A stretch of DNA of 64,000 nt, taken from Flaviramulus_B aquimarinus (lineage in GTDB: Bacteria > Bacteroidota > Bacteroidia > Flavobacteriales > Flavobacteriaceae). The DNA is taken from the NCBI RefSeq assembly GCF_039543205.1, contig NZ_BAABJH010000007.1:124001-188000 (forward strand). The letters are read 5' to 3'. Of this stretch, positions 33,320-42,405 are shown one piece after another. The notes below the pieces were generated by a model. The model did no database searches, had not been told where the DNA came from, and was given only the letters and a program-made list of their open reading frames with translations. Numbering within the stretch: the first letter of the stretch is position 1; every line of letters begins with the position of its first letter. A program made the translations under genes and the position numbers.

Positions 33320-36175
33320 ATGCCAAAAAATCCAAAACTTAAATCGATACTAATTATTGGCTCGGGTCCTATTGTCATTGGGCAAGCATGTGAATTTGAT
33401 TATTCAGGATCTCAATCTTTAAGATCGCTTACAGAAGATGGAATTGAAACTATCTTAATCAATTCTAATCCGGCAACTATCATGACAGATCCTTCAATGG
33501 CAGATCATGTGTATTTGTTACCTCTAAACACAAAGTCTATTATTAAAATTTTAAAAGAGCACCCTCAAATTGATGCTGTATTGCCAACTATGGGAGGACA
33601 AACTGCTCTTAATTTATGTATTGAGGCTGATGAAAAGGGTATTTGGAAAGATTTTAATGTAGAATTAATAGGAGTCGATATCAACGCTATTAATATTACG
33701 GAAGATAGGGAGCAGTTTAGAGAATTAATGGGGAAAATAGGTGTTGATATGGCACCACAAGCTACAGCAACTTCATTCTTAAAAGGAAAAGAAATTGCTC
33801 AGGAGTTTGGTTTTCCATTATGTATTCGTTCTTCTTTTACTTTAGGAGGCGCTGGTGCAGCAATTGTTTATGAAGAAGCCGATTTTGATAAATTATTGCG
33901 TCGCGGATTAGAAATTTCTCCTATTCACGAGGTTATGATCGATAAAGCCATGATGGGTTGGAAAGAGTATGAACTAGAGTTGTTACGCGACAAAAATGAT
34001 AACGTCGTTATTATTTGTTCTATAGAAAACATGGACCCGATGGGGATTCATACAGGAGATTCCATTACTGTTGCTCCAGCTATGACATTGAGCGATAGAA
34101 CATATCAAAGGATGCGAGATATGGCTATTAAAATGATGCGAAGTATCGGTGATTTTGAAGGCGGTTGTAACGTGCAATTTGCAGTAAGTCCAGATGAAAG
34201 AGAAGATATAATTGCCATTGAAATAAACCCTAGAGTATCGCGTTCATCTGCATTAGCAAGTAAAGCTACGGGGTATCCAATTGCTAAAATTGCAACAAAA
34301 CTTGCTATTGGTTATACGTTGGATGAATTAGATAATCAAATTACAAAATCTACATCAGCTTTATTTGAGCCAACATTAGATTATGTTATCGTAAAAATTC
34401 CACGTTGGAATTTTGATAAATTTGAAGGCTCTGATAGAACTTTAGGCTTACAAATGAAAGCCGTTGGTGAGGTTATGGGAATAGGTCGTTCTTTCCAAGA
34501 AGCCTTACATAAAGCAACACAGTCGTTGGAGATAAAGCGTAATGGACTAGGAGCCGATGGCAAAGGGTATAAAGATTACAATCAAATTATTGATAAATTG
34601 ACCCATGCCTCTTGGGATCGTGTATTTGTTATTTATGATGCGATTGCTATGGGGATTCCTTTAAGTCAGATTTATGATATCACAAAAATAGATATGTGGT
34701 ATTTAAAGCAATATGAAGAATTGTTTCAATTAGAAAAAGAAATATCAACTTATACCATTGAGACTTTAGATAAAGATTTATTACTCGAAGCAAAACAAAA
34801 AGGATATGGTGACCGCCAGATTGCTCACATGTTGGGCTGTTTAGAAAGTCAAGTATATAATAAAAGAGAAGCGTTTAATATTCAGCGTGTATTTAAGTTA
34901 GTTGATACTTGTGCAGCTGAATTTACAGCAAAAACACCATATTACTACTCAACTTTCGAAAATGTAGTTGAAACGGCTTCAGGTGAAATATATACACATA
35001 ATGAAAGTGTTGTTAGTGATAAAAAGAAAATCGTTGTTCTTGGTTCAGGACCAAATAGAATAGGTCAAGGTATTGAGTTTGATTACTGCTGTGTCCACGG
35101 GGTTTTAGCTGCTGCTGAATGCGGTTATGAAACCATTATGATTAACTGCAATCCTGAAACAGTTTCTACCGATTTTGATACAGCAGACAAGTTGTATTTT
35201 GAACCAGTATTTTGGGAACATATTTATGATATCATTCGTCATGAAAAACCGGAAGGTGTTATTGTTCAGTTGGGTGGTCAAACGGCATTAAAACTTGCAG
35301 AAAAACTAACCAAGTACGGTATTAAAATTATCGGAACTAGTTTTGAATCTCTAGATTTAGCCGAAGATAGAGGAAGTTTTTCTAGCTTATTAAAGGAAAA
35401 CAATATTCCTTATCCAGAGTTTGGGATTGCAGAAAATGCTGATGAAGCTTTAGTTTTGGCTGATAAATTAGATTTCCCGATTTTGGTTAGGCCATCTTAT
35501 GTTTTAGGAGGACAAGGAATGAAGATTGTAATTAATAAGGAAGACTTAATAGAGCACGTTGTTGATTTATTAAGAAGAATGCCAAATAATAAACTCTTGC
35601 TAGATCATTATTTAGATGGTGCTATTGAAGCTGAAGCTGATGCGATTTGTGATGCAGATGGTAACGTTTATATTATTGGTATCATGGAACATATTGAGCC
35701 TTGTGGTGTACACTCAGGAGATTCTAATGCAACCTTACCAGCCTTTAATTTAGGAGATTTGGTTATGCAACAAATTATAGATCACACACATACTATCGCT
35801 AGGGCATTAAATACAGTTGGTTTGATTAATATTCAATTTGCCATAAAAGATGATACAGTGTACATTATAGAAGCCAATCCAAGAGCTTCTAGAACAGTAC
35901 CTTTTATTGCAAAGGCATACAAAGAACCTTATGTTAATTACGCCACTAAAGTGATGCTAGGAGAGAAGAAAGTAACAGACTTTGACTTTAACCCAAAATT
36001 AGATGGTTATGCGATTAAGCAACCTGTGTTCTCTTTTAATAAATTTCCTAATGTAGATAAAAGGTTAGGCCCTGAAATGAAGAGTACAGGAGAGAGTATT
36101 TTATTTATTGATAGCTTAAAAGATGATGACTTCTACGATTTGTATTCTAGACGAAAAATGTATTTGAGTAAATAG
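33320..36175 (+). CDS. carB: Carbamoyl-phosphate synthase large subunit, lacking MGS domain
   Basis: 951 aa. Two homologous ATP-grasp halves: an N-terminal carboxyphosphate domain opening with SILIIGSGPIVIGQACEFDY, an oligomerisation domain, and the second half opening with KIVVLGSGPNRIGQGIEFDY. It makes carbamoyl phosphate for pyrimidine and arginine synthesis, using ammonia from the CarA subunit. The chain stops after GPEMKSTGESILF plus about 20 residues, so the C-terminal MGS-like domain (about 130 residues, binding site of UMP and ornithine in E. coli) is missing. carA is not in this window. Confidence 0.96.
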   Translation: MPKNPKLKSILIIGSGPIVIGQACEFDYSGSQSLRSLTEDGIETILINSNPATIMTDPSMADHVYLLPLNTKSIIKILKEHPQIDAVLPTMGGQTALNLCIEADEKGIWKDFNVELIGVDINAINITEDREQFRELMGKIGVDMAPQATATSFLKGKEIAQEFGFPLCIRSSFTLGGAGAAIVYEEADFDKLLRRGLEISPIHEVMIDKAMMGWKEYELELLRDKNDNVVIICSIENMDPMGIHTGDSITVAPAMTLSDRTYQRMRDMAIKMMRSIGDFEGGCNVQFAVSPDEREDIIAIEINPRVSRSSALASKATGYPIAKIATKLAIGYTLDELDNQITKSTSALFEPTLDYVIVKIPRWNFDKFEGSDRTLGLQMKAVGEVMGIGRSFQEALHKATQSLEIKRNGLGADGKGYKDYNQIIDKLTHASWDRVFVIYDAIAMGIPLSQIYDITKIDMWYLKQYEELFQLEKEISTYTIETLDKDLLLEAKQKGYGDRQIAHMLGCLESQVYNKREAFNIQRVFKLVDTCAAEFTAKTPYYYSTFENVVETASGEIYTHNESVVSDKKKIVVLGSGPNRIGQGIEFDYCCVHGVLAAAECGYETIMINCNPETVSTDFDTADKLYFEPVFWEHIYDIIRHEKPEGVIVQLGGQTALKLAEKLTKYGIKIIGTSFESLDLAEDRGSFSSLLKENNIPYPEFGIAENADEALVLADKLDFPILVRPSYVLGGQGMKIVINKEDLIEHVVDLLRRMPNNKLLLDHYLDGAIEAEADAICDADGNVYIIGIMEHIEPCGVHSGDSNATLPAFNLGDLVMQQIIDHTHTIARALNTVGLINIQFAIKDDTVYIIEANPRASRTVPFIAKAYKEPYVNYATKVMLGEKKVTDFDFNPKLDGYAIKQPVFSFNKFPNVDKRLGPEMKSTGESILFIDSLKDDDFYDLYSRRKMYLSK

Positions 36176-36194
36176 TATTTTTGAAATATTTGAT

Positions 36195-36228
36195 AATAAG
36201 AAAGCCGCTTTTAAGCGGCTTTCTTATT
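36195..36228. terminator. Bidirectional terminator between carB and the YceI gene
   Basis: A perfect 16-bp inverted repeat (AATAAGAAAGCCGCTT / AAGCGGCTTTCTTATT) with a 2-nt gap lies between convergent genes. Its right arm overlaps the YceI stop codon. Confidence 0.8.
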
Positions 36229-36769
36229 ATTTCTTTTTTAAGTTAAAGTCAAATGAAACTTCTACACTTTTGGAGATTTTATCCTGGACTATCTTAGGAA
36301 TTTTAATATTAAAATCCGAAACACTTACTTTAAAGTTGCCAGAGATTAAAATGGTATCTTCTTCTTTGGTAATATTTAAAACAACACCTTTTAGTTGCTT
36401 TGTTTTTCCATGAAAACTCAATACGCCATCAGTTTCAAATAGGGTTGTTGAATCTATTTTATCAACATAAAAGTCTTTTATTTTACCTTTAAAAGTCGCT
36501 TTTGGATACGTGTCCGACTCAGCATAGTTTTCGTTAAAATGTTCTTCCATTAAAGCATTTTTAAATCGGAACCCTTTAACCAATACTAATGCTGCAAACT
36601 CGCCATTGTCTGAGTTTATAATGGCGGTTACAGCATTATTGGTGGCTTTGACTTCTTCAACAGAAGGCACCGAAGCTTCAAAATTAACTATCCCTGTTTT
36701 TGTTAAGTATTTTGTCTGAGAGCATATATTTATGCTTATAAAGGCGATTAAATAGACTAACTTTTTCAT
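36227..36769 (-). CDS. YceI-family periplasmic protein
   Basis: 180 aa with a signal peptide (cleavage near SICSQ/TK), then a YceI lipocalin-like barrel: TKTGIVNFEASVPSVEEVKA at the start, later ATFKGKI and LSFHGKTKQLKG. YceI proteins bind isoprenoid-type lipids such as polyprenyl chains. It is the last gene of a five-gene minus-strand run that also encodes an anchored cytochrome c and a DUF5777 protein, a set suggestive of an envelope redox or binding function. Confidence 0.85.
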   Translation of the reverse strand: MKKLVYLIAFISINICSQTKYLTKTGIVNFEASVPSVEEVKATNNAVTAIINSDNGEFAALVLVKGFRFKNALMEEHFNENYAESDTYPKATFKGKIKDFYVDKIDSTTLFETDGVLSFHGKTKQLKGVVLNITKEEDTILISGNFKVSVSDFNIKIPKIVQDKISKSVEVSFDFNLKKK

Positions 36770-36825
36770 ACTTATAATTGTTTTCTATGAGATTAAATAC
36801 AATATATCTGCCAAGTTTTTAAAAA

Positions 36826-37191
36826 TTAGTTTTCTAATAACCCATCATCTTTCCATTGTTGAATATCATCTCTTAATGCTTGAGACATCAGACCACCTTG
36901 TGGCATTGGATTCGAAGCATTATTAATACGGCTAATAATACTATTTATTGAGTTTACTACTTGTGCGTAAGTTACATAGGATGTTGGTGCACCATTTGTA
37001 GGTGTGCTGCCATGACACTGTGTACAATTATTACTGAAAATACTTTTAATATCTGCATCATATGTTAGTGCATTAGGACTAGGATTCATTTCTTCTTCCT
37101 CTTGAGGGATTAAATCATCATTACTATCACTAGAACAATTAAATAGTAATACCGATATTACTAAAACACAAATTAAGTTTTTAAATTTCAT
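36826..37191 (-). CDS. Mono-haem cytochrome c lipoprotein
   Basis: 121-aa lipoprotein with lipobox LLFNC, an acidic linker (about 20-45), and one class I cytochrome c domain: haem site CTQCH near residue 56 and a likely distal Met in NPMPQGG. It would face the periplasm or the cell surface and move electrons. It is flanked by YceI and DUF5777 genes on the same strand. Confidence 0.88.
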   Translation of the reverse strand: MKFKNLICVLVISVLLFNCSSDSNDDLIPQEEEEMNPSPNALTYDADIKSIFSNNCTQCHGSTPTNGAPTSYVTYAQVVNSINSIISRINNASNPMPQGGLMSQALRDDIQQWKDDGLLEN

Positions 37192-37243
37192 AGCTTTTAT
37201 TTTTATTAGTTATTAAATTGTCTTAATTAATTCCGTAGCACAT

Positions 37244-38095
37244 TTAAAAAGTCCTACTTAAATTAAATCCAAAAAATATATTTCCGTCAGACCAATCCCC
37301 AGTAGCCTGACCTAAAAACCCGTTGGTATTCATAGCTTGAGCATTGGTAAAATGCATTTGGAATACATGGCCACCAGTTTCTAAATCTAAGCCTATGGAT
37401 AAAGGGTTTTTAAAAGGCGAATTACTAGCTCTATTTAAATGCAATCCATAATCGGCATTTATAGACCAGCGGTTAGTAAGTTTGTAACGTCCACCTAGAC
37501 CTATAGCAAACTGAGAGTTGTTTTGTTGATTAAAAGCAACCAAATTGTCATGAAAAAAAGTGGGAGCTAATGCTATAGAAAAATCGGTATTTATTTTTCT
37601 AGATATAAGAAATTGCATGGTATAGCCTAAACGATGTTTAAACTCCAGAAGCGGTAAATTATCTTTTTCCAGGGCAGTATTTATTAGTACGGAATTGTAC
37701 CCAACAATGGTAAACGGAAAACCGTTTTCTTCCTGTCTTAATAATCTGTATTTAGCAGAGATATCAAAAACCTTTAAAAATGAACTTCGAGAAATACCAA
37801 TATTGATCCCTTCTGAAACTCCGTAAACAAAGTTTAACCTTGTTACAGCTTCGTCTAAACCAAAAAAGGTGTCAATACCATTTTTTAAACTTCCGAACCT
37901 GTGTGATACTATAAGTGTGAATTCTTTGTCGGCTACAAGCTTAGTGGATTCAAAATTTACAATTTTTAGGCCTTTAAATGCAGCCGTTACATATTGTATT
38001 TCGTTGGATTCTGTATCGATTTCATTCAGTAAATCTTCTTCTTGCGAAAAAATAAAAAATGGAAGGCATAAAAATAGAATTTGTATGTGTTTCAT
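37244..38095 (-). CDS. DUF5777 outer-membrane beta-barrel-like protein
   Basis: 283 aa with a signal peptide (LFLCLPFFIFSQ). Aromatic-rich alternating strands end in a terminal Phe (GFNLSRTF), as in outer-membrane barrels. The sequence fits DUF5777, a Bacteroidota family often next to YceI and cytochrome c genes, as here. No function is established. Confidence 0.75.
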   Translation of the reverse strand: MKHIQILFLCLPFFIFSQEEDLLNEIDTESNEIQYVTAAFKGLKIVNFESTKLVADKEFTLIVSHRFGSLKNGIDTFFGLDEAVTRLNFVYGVSEGINIGISRSSFLKVFDISAKYRLLRQEENGFPFTIVGYNSVLINTALEKDNLPLLEFKHRLGYTMQFLISRKINTDFSIALAPTFFHDNLVAFNQQNNSQFAIGLGGRYKLTNRWSINADYGLHLNRASNSPFKNPLSIGLDLETGGHVFQMHFTNAQAMNTNGFLGQATGDWSDGNIFFGFNLSRTF

Positions 38096-38132
38096 ATCAA
38101 GTGACTATTTATGGTTGTTAATGAAAAACAGT

Positions 38133-38861
38133 TTACAGTTTTATTATTCGTTTTGTTTTTGCTTTTCCTAAAGCAGATACTTTAAGTAAATATATACCGC
38201 TATTGAGGTTAGCTATATTAATTTTTTCATCATTAAGAATTGTGGTCGTACTGTATACTTCTTTGCCAAGCATATCATAGACATTCACGGTGGCTTTGCT
38301 AATGGCTTTTGGTAGTTTTAAATGGATGTAATTAGCACTTGGATTTGGGTAAATAGAAAGATTATTTAAAGAAAAATTGTCGATACTTAAAGTACTTGCC
38401 CAATTGGAAACCCCATTTTCCGAACCCGTTCCAGTATATTCAAAAGGCGGCGATACAGATATAAACGTGCCTGCTACCCATATATTTGCAGCATTTGCAA
38501 CTGGTTCACGTTGGTGGCCAAAAGAGCCCCATTGTAAATAATCTATCATATCATTGGTAAAACCGGAGGCATTTGTTGTGTATAATCCAAATTCTCCATC
38601 AGAAGCATCAAAATTTATTGAGCTAGTAATGTTTACCTCTTCGCCCGAGGCTAAGTTTGTTGATCCTGAATTAACAGTCATTGAACTTATAGATGCATAA
38701 GCTGGAAAGTTGCAAAACCAATATGAGGAAATGTTTATGGTGCTTCCCCCATAATTATGGATTACTACAGTATTATTTGTAGGGTCTAACATTTTAATTC
38801 TAATCTGAGCATTTGAACTGAATATTCCTAAGAATATAAAAGCAAGTAAAATTTTTTTCAT
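38133..38861 (-). CDS. T9SS type A cargo protein
   Basis: 242-aa secreted protein. A signal peptide (about 1-18) is followed by a beta-rich domain resembling a lamin-tail-like fold (RIKMLDPTNNTVVIHNYGG). The C-terminal 75 residues are a type IX secretion sorting domain: NLSIYPNPSANYIHL, VNVYDMLGKEV, LNSGIYLLKV and a basic TKRIIKL tail. It is therefore exported across the outer membrane. Its co-location with DUF5777 and cytochrome c genes suggests joint expression. Confidence 0.85.
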   Translation of the reverse strand: MKKILLAFIFLGIFSSNAQIRIKMLDPTNNTVVIHNYGGSTINISSYWFCNFPAYASISSMTVNSGSTNLASGEEVNITSSINFDASDGEFGLYTTNASGFTNDMIDYLQWGSFGHQREPVANAANIWVAGTFISVSPPFEYTGTGSENGVSNWASTLSIDNFSLNNLSIYPNPSANYIHLKLPKAISKATVNVYDMLGKEVYSTTTILNDEKINIANLNSGIYLLKVSALGKAKTKRIIKL

Positions 38862-38876
38862 AATATTTTTTTAAGG

Positions 38877-39254
38877 TTATTTAATTATATAACATTGGTC
38901 TAATTTGACTTGCTCAAGCAAATCGTCATAGCCTATAACACGTCCTTTTATTTTTATTTTGGTATGTCTTTTTAAAACGATGTTAATTGAATCATCAAAT
39001 GCACAAAAAACATGGTTATTTAAAGTCAAGTTATTTTTATTTATTTCAGATAGTGTTCCTGAAATCTCGATAGTTTTATTCAGGTATTTCTGTTCTGAAC
39101 CCTCCAGGTTTTTTATAAATTCATAATGAATTTCAGTTGAGTTTATACTAAAACTAGAAGTCTCTGTTTTTATATCTCTATGGTCTTGATAGATATAATT
39201 ATAACCAACAACAATTGATATGATGAGTATAATAAGAATGATCCATTTACGCAT
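38877..39254 (-). CDS. Membrane-anchored OB-fold (tRNA_anti-like) protein
   Basis: 125 aa: one N-terminal membrane helix (about 4-20), then an OB-fold-like barrel with KYLNKTIEISGTLSEINKN and TKIKIKGRVIGYDD, resembling the tRNA_anti-like domain seen in small Bacteroidota envelope proteins. Function unknown. It is the first gene of the five-gene run ending with YceI. Confidence 0.7.
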   Translation of the reverse strand: MRKWIILIILIISIVVGYNYIYQDHRDIKTETSSFSINSTEIHYEFIKNLEGSEQKYLNKTIEISGTLSEINKNNLTLNNHVFCAFDDSINIVLKRHTKIKIKGRVIGYDDLLEQVKLDQCYIIK

Positions 39255-39274
39255 AAACTTCAGTTTGATTTTTT

Positions 39275-39306
39275 AAAACTGCTCCAAAATTAATTGAAGC
39301 AGTTTT
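39275..39306 (-). terminator. Hairpin after the acidic lipoprotein gene
   Basis: AAAACTGCT and AGCAGTTTT form a perfect 9-bp stem with a 14-nt loop, between the lipoprotein stop and the OB-fold gene start. The T-run is short, so strength is uncertain. Confidence 0.5.
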
Positions 39307-39384
39307 GTTTAAACATTAAATAGGTTTTAACAAGGCATCAATATTTTGATGTTGTAACTTTTCTTTTTCATTTAATGCTTCTCT

Positions 39385-40812
39385 TTATATTTTTTCGAAT
39401 GTTAACAGGTCTTCTGTGCCATCCGCACGACTTATATCCCTTAAACTAATGCTGTTGCTTGTTATTTCAACAACGTCCCAGTCTTCAGTGATTTCTCTTA
39501 ACATATAAACATATCCGAAGTTGAGGTTTAATTCTAATTCAAAATCATTACCTGTAGTGGTATTCCAATTGCCACTATTAGTGTCTGATGAACTAGTAAT
39601 ACTTATTTGACCATTATTGAAAAAACGGAAGGTATAATCATTAAAAACTAAGGTTTCATCATTATCATTAAAATAGTAGTTAACGCGCCAGTTTCCATCC
39701 GTTAGAGTTTGAACAAGCAGAGTATCATTTACAGCACTAGTACTACAGCCACTTTCATATCTTAGTTTATGATTCCCCAAATTTAGGTCAAATTCGGTGT
39801 ATTCAGAATCTTGTTTTATTTCATGAAGAATCCAATTATTATTACAATCTGGTAAACTAGGAATATTAATAGCTACAATAATATTGTTATCCGTCCCAGA
39901 GGCTTCCCAAGTTCCACTATAGTTCCAGTTTGGATTTATGGCTGTCATAGTACCATTTGCCATGAAATTGAATTTATAGCCTACATAATAATCTTCAGTA
40001 TTCGTATTTCTGTCTAGGTTGTTAACGGTCCAATCACTACAATTTAGTAGACACTCTCTTAATTGTTCTACGGTACAGTCGTTACAATCATCATCATTAT
40101 AATTGTAGTCATCATCCTCATCGCAAGTATCTATAGCATTCGAAATAGCCATTTCAAGATTTGATATGGTATTGATGCTACTTTGAGAGCCATCAGATAA
40201 AATTACAACAACAGGGAAATCAATAGTAACAATATCTGAGTCATCTAATGTAGAAATAAAATTATAAAGTTGCGCATCATTGGTTATTGATACGGTATCT
40301 AAAAATTCATTATTGTTGTTAAATAACTTAGCGGTTATAGGATATTGGAAGTCAATACATTCAATGTCGTCATCCACTTCGTTTTCACCATGGCAATTAT
40401 TGGAATAGGAGTTCAGTTCGCTTGTGTTATTTACAGTAACTTCCGAAAAATCGTTTAAAATAATGGTAACGGGGTATATAATATTTACCACATCATCATC
40501 TTCATCAAAACTATCAAATACAGTTTCAATAGTATTGTATTTTTCTTGAGAATCTACTTTAACTGCCATACCATTATTAATTTCAACGTCTACGGGGAAT
40601 TTCATTTTAAAACAGTTGGCTTTGTCTATAATATTATCAATAGAGCCATCATTCATACTCGTTCTCTGTAATAGGTCAGTTATGGTAGTATTTGGAGCTA
40701 ATTTGGTTTCTTCGGGGGTTTCAATAAATTCCATTTCTTCTTTTCTGCAAGACGTTAATGCTATGCATATAAGGAGGAAACTAATAGTAAGAATGTTAAT
40801 TAATATCTTCAT
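39385..40812 (-). CDS. Acidic, internally repeated lipoprotein
   Basis: 475-aa lipoprotein (lipobox ALTSC). About residues 65-225 hold two tandem pairs of a strand motif (FKMKFPVDVEI, NIIYPVTIILND; FQYPITAKLF, IDFPVVVILSDG). A DDDYNYNDDDCNDC stretch (near 240) is Asp-rich and could bind Ca2+. The C-terminal half contains two lipocalin-like domains of about 100 residues, each with a GxW or NW start and a DLNLG or LNLNFG strand. It faces the ECF/FecR/TonB-receptor operon divergently across 110 bp. Function is not known; a surface ligand-binding partner of that system is plausible. Confidence 0.7.
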   Translation of the reverse strand: MKILINILTISFLLICIALTSCRKEEMEFIETPEETKLAPNTTITDLLQRTSMNDGSIDNIIDKANCFKMKFPVDVEINNGMAVKVDSQEKYNTIETVFDSFDEDDDVVNIIYPVTIILNDFSEVTVNNTSELNSYSNNCHGENEVDDDIECIDFQYPITAKLFNNNNEFLDTVSITNDAQLYNFISTLDDSDIVTIDFPVVVILSDGSQSSINTISNLEMAISNAIDTCDEDDDYNYNDDDCNDCTVEQLRECLLNCSDWTVNNLDRNTNTEDYYVGYKFNFMANGTMTAINPNWNYSGTWEASGTDNNIIVAINIPSLPDCNNNWILHEIKQDSEYTEFDLNLGNHKLRYESGCSTSAVNDTLLVQTLTDGNWRVNYYFNDNDETLVFNDYTFRFFNNGQISITSSSDTNSGNWNTTTGNDFELELNLNFGYVYMLREITEDWDVVEITSNSISLRDISRADGTEDLLTFEKI

Positions 40813-40910
40813 ATAAAAATGAGGTCTGTTGTCCCGATTTTATTATATAACAACTAACTTTTAAAAATCCCTGAATTTTTTTATAAAATATTTATATACC
40901 TTTATAAAAA

Positions 40911-40918
40911 TATTTTTG
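40911..40918 (+). promoter_or_regulatory. -7 box abutting the ECF sigma start
   Basis: TATTTTTG matches TAnnTTTG and ends 4 bp before the only usable start codon (TTG, 40923), so the transcript would be leaderless or nearly so. Upstream, an AT-rich motif (TTTATAAAATATTT, 40880-40893) recurs in similar form at 40901. Confidence 0.4.
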
Positions 40919-40922
40919 AAAC

Positions 40923-41447
40923 TTGCCTAAAGACCCTGCCAACAATATTTGTCAAACCCATATTTTTGAAGGTATTTATAATAAATACTCCAAAGGGCTG
41001 CATGACTTTTTATATTATAAATATGGAGTGCAAACTAACCCTAAGGACAAAACACAAGAAGCATTTATTAAGCTTTGGGATAATTGCAAAAATGTAACTT
41101 TAGCTAAGGCTAAATCGTTTTTGTTTACGGTGGCCAATAATATGGTGCTCAATGAGATTAAGCATCAAAAAGTAGTTTTGAATTACCAAAAAAAGCCGCA
41201 ACGAACCTACACGAATGAAACTCCCGAATTTCTTTTAGAGGAAACTCAATTTCTAGAAAAGTATAAAATAGCACTGGCTAATTTATCGGAAGAACAGCGT
41301 GTTGCTTTTTTGTTAAATAAGGTTGAAGGTAAAAAACATAGCGACATTGCAGAGCAGTTAGGGGTGACAAATAAGGTGGTTGAGTATAGGATTTATACGG
41401 CTTTTAGTAAGCTTAAAGCTGAATTAGAAAATTTTAATATAAAATAA
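40923..41447 (+). CDS. FecI-like ECF sigma factor
   Basis: 174-aa sigma factor. Region 2 includes YSKGLHDFLYYKYG and TQEAFIKLWDNC; region 4 is LSEEQRVAFLLNKVEGKKHSDIAEQLGV. The start is TTG at 40923: the frame is closed by TGA at 40917 and the first in-frame ATG lies near residue 70, inside region 2. It heads an operon with FecR and a TonB receptor, the classic surface-signalling order, so its targets probably include that receptor gene. Confidence 0.88.
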   Translation: MPKDPANNICQTHIFEGIYNKYSKGLHDFLYYKYGVQTNPKDKTQEAFIKLWDNCKNVTLAKAKSFLFTVANNMVLNEIKHQKVVLNYQKKPQRTYTNETPEFLLEETQFLEKYKIALANLSEEQRVAFLLNKVEGKKHSDIAEQLGVTNKVVEYRIYTAFSKLKAELENFNIK

Positions 41448-41493
41448 TCAGGAATTTCAAAGCCTAAGTTGTTTTATTTTAAAGGATTAAGTA

Positions 41494-42405
41494 ATGAATA
41501 AAGAACATTTGATAAAAAAATGGCTTAATAATGAGTTGACAGATGCTGAAAAAAAAGCATTTGAAGACCTTGATGATTATAAGTTAAATACAAATATTCT
41601 TGAGGCAGCTAATTGTTTTAAAGCATCAAATTTTTCTAATGCTGATGATTTTGAAGCTTTTAAACAGCAATATGAATCCAATAAAAAACCAGTTAAAAAG
41701 TTAAACTGGATAAAACCCTTAATTCGTATTGCGGCTGTTATAGTGATTTCATTCGGAATTTATTTTTTTGGATTTAATGATAGTATGACCTCCATTGAAA
41801 CATTAGCTAGTGAAAAAAGAACCGTAGAGCTCCCAGATCATTCAAAGGTTGCATTAAATGTGCTTACTCAAATAGCTTTTAATAAAAAGGATTGGTCAGA
41901 AGATAGACATGTTACGCTCAATGGCGAAGCTTATTTTATAGTAGAAAAGGGGAGTAAGTTTGATGTCATAACTTCAACGGGAATTGTGTCTGTAGTAGGT
42001 ACACAATTTAATGTAAAACAACGCAAAAATTATTTTGAAGTAAAATGTTTTGAAGGTGTAGTAAAAGTAGTTTCAAATACATTAACCAGAACGTTACGGG
42101 CAGGCGATACATTTCAAATTTTAAATGGTATCTTTATAGAACACAAGACTATTTTTAAAGAACCACAATGGGTTAACGCTATAAGTAGTTTTAATGATGT
42201 TCCTTTTACTGTTGTAATTGATGAGTTAGAGAGGCAATATAATGTTAAAATTACGCTTAAAAACGTTAACACAGCTAGAAAATTCTCAGGCGGATTTAAT
42301 CACAATAATTTAGAAGAAGCACTCATTTCTATTACAAAGCCAATGGGTTTAACCTATCAAGTTAGTTCATCGAATGATGTTGTAATCCATGAAAATACAA
42401 AGTAG
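41494..42405 (+). CDS. FecR-like anti-sigma/sigma regulator
   Basis: 303 aa: N-terminal cytoplasmic segment, one membrane helix (about 76-92, IRIAAVIVISFGIYFFG), then a periplasmic FecR domain (RTVELPDHSKVALNVLTQI, LNGEAYFIVEK, VVGTQFNVKQR) and a C-terminal segment that likely meets the receptor's signalling domain (FNDVPFTVVIDELERQYNVKI). It passes the receptor-occupied signal to the sigma factor. Its last 17 bases overlap the receptor start. Confidence 0.92.
   Translation: MNKEHLIKKWLNNELTDAEKKAFEDLDDYKLNTNILEAANCFKASNFSNADDFEAFKQQYESNKKPVKKLNWIKPLIRIAAVIVISFGIYFFGFNDSMTSIETLASEKRTVELPDHSKVALNVLTQIAFNKKDWSEDRHVTLNGEAYFIVEKGSKFDVITSTGIVSVVGTQFNVKQRKNYFEVKCFEGVVKVVSNTLTRTLRAGDTFQILNGIFIEHKTIFKEPQWVNAISSFNDVPFTVVIDELERQYNVKITLKNVNTARKFSGGFNHNNLEEALISITKPMGLTYQVSSSNDVVIHENTK

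Noticed and set aside
40880..40914. TTTATAAAA direct repeat before the ECF gene as a regulator site
   Set aside because: Pure A/T sequence in an A/T-rich gap gives such matches easily; kept only as a remark.
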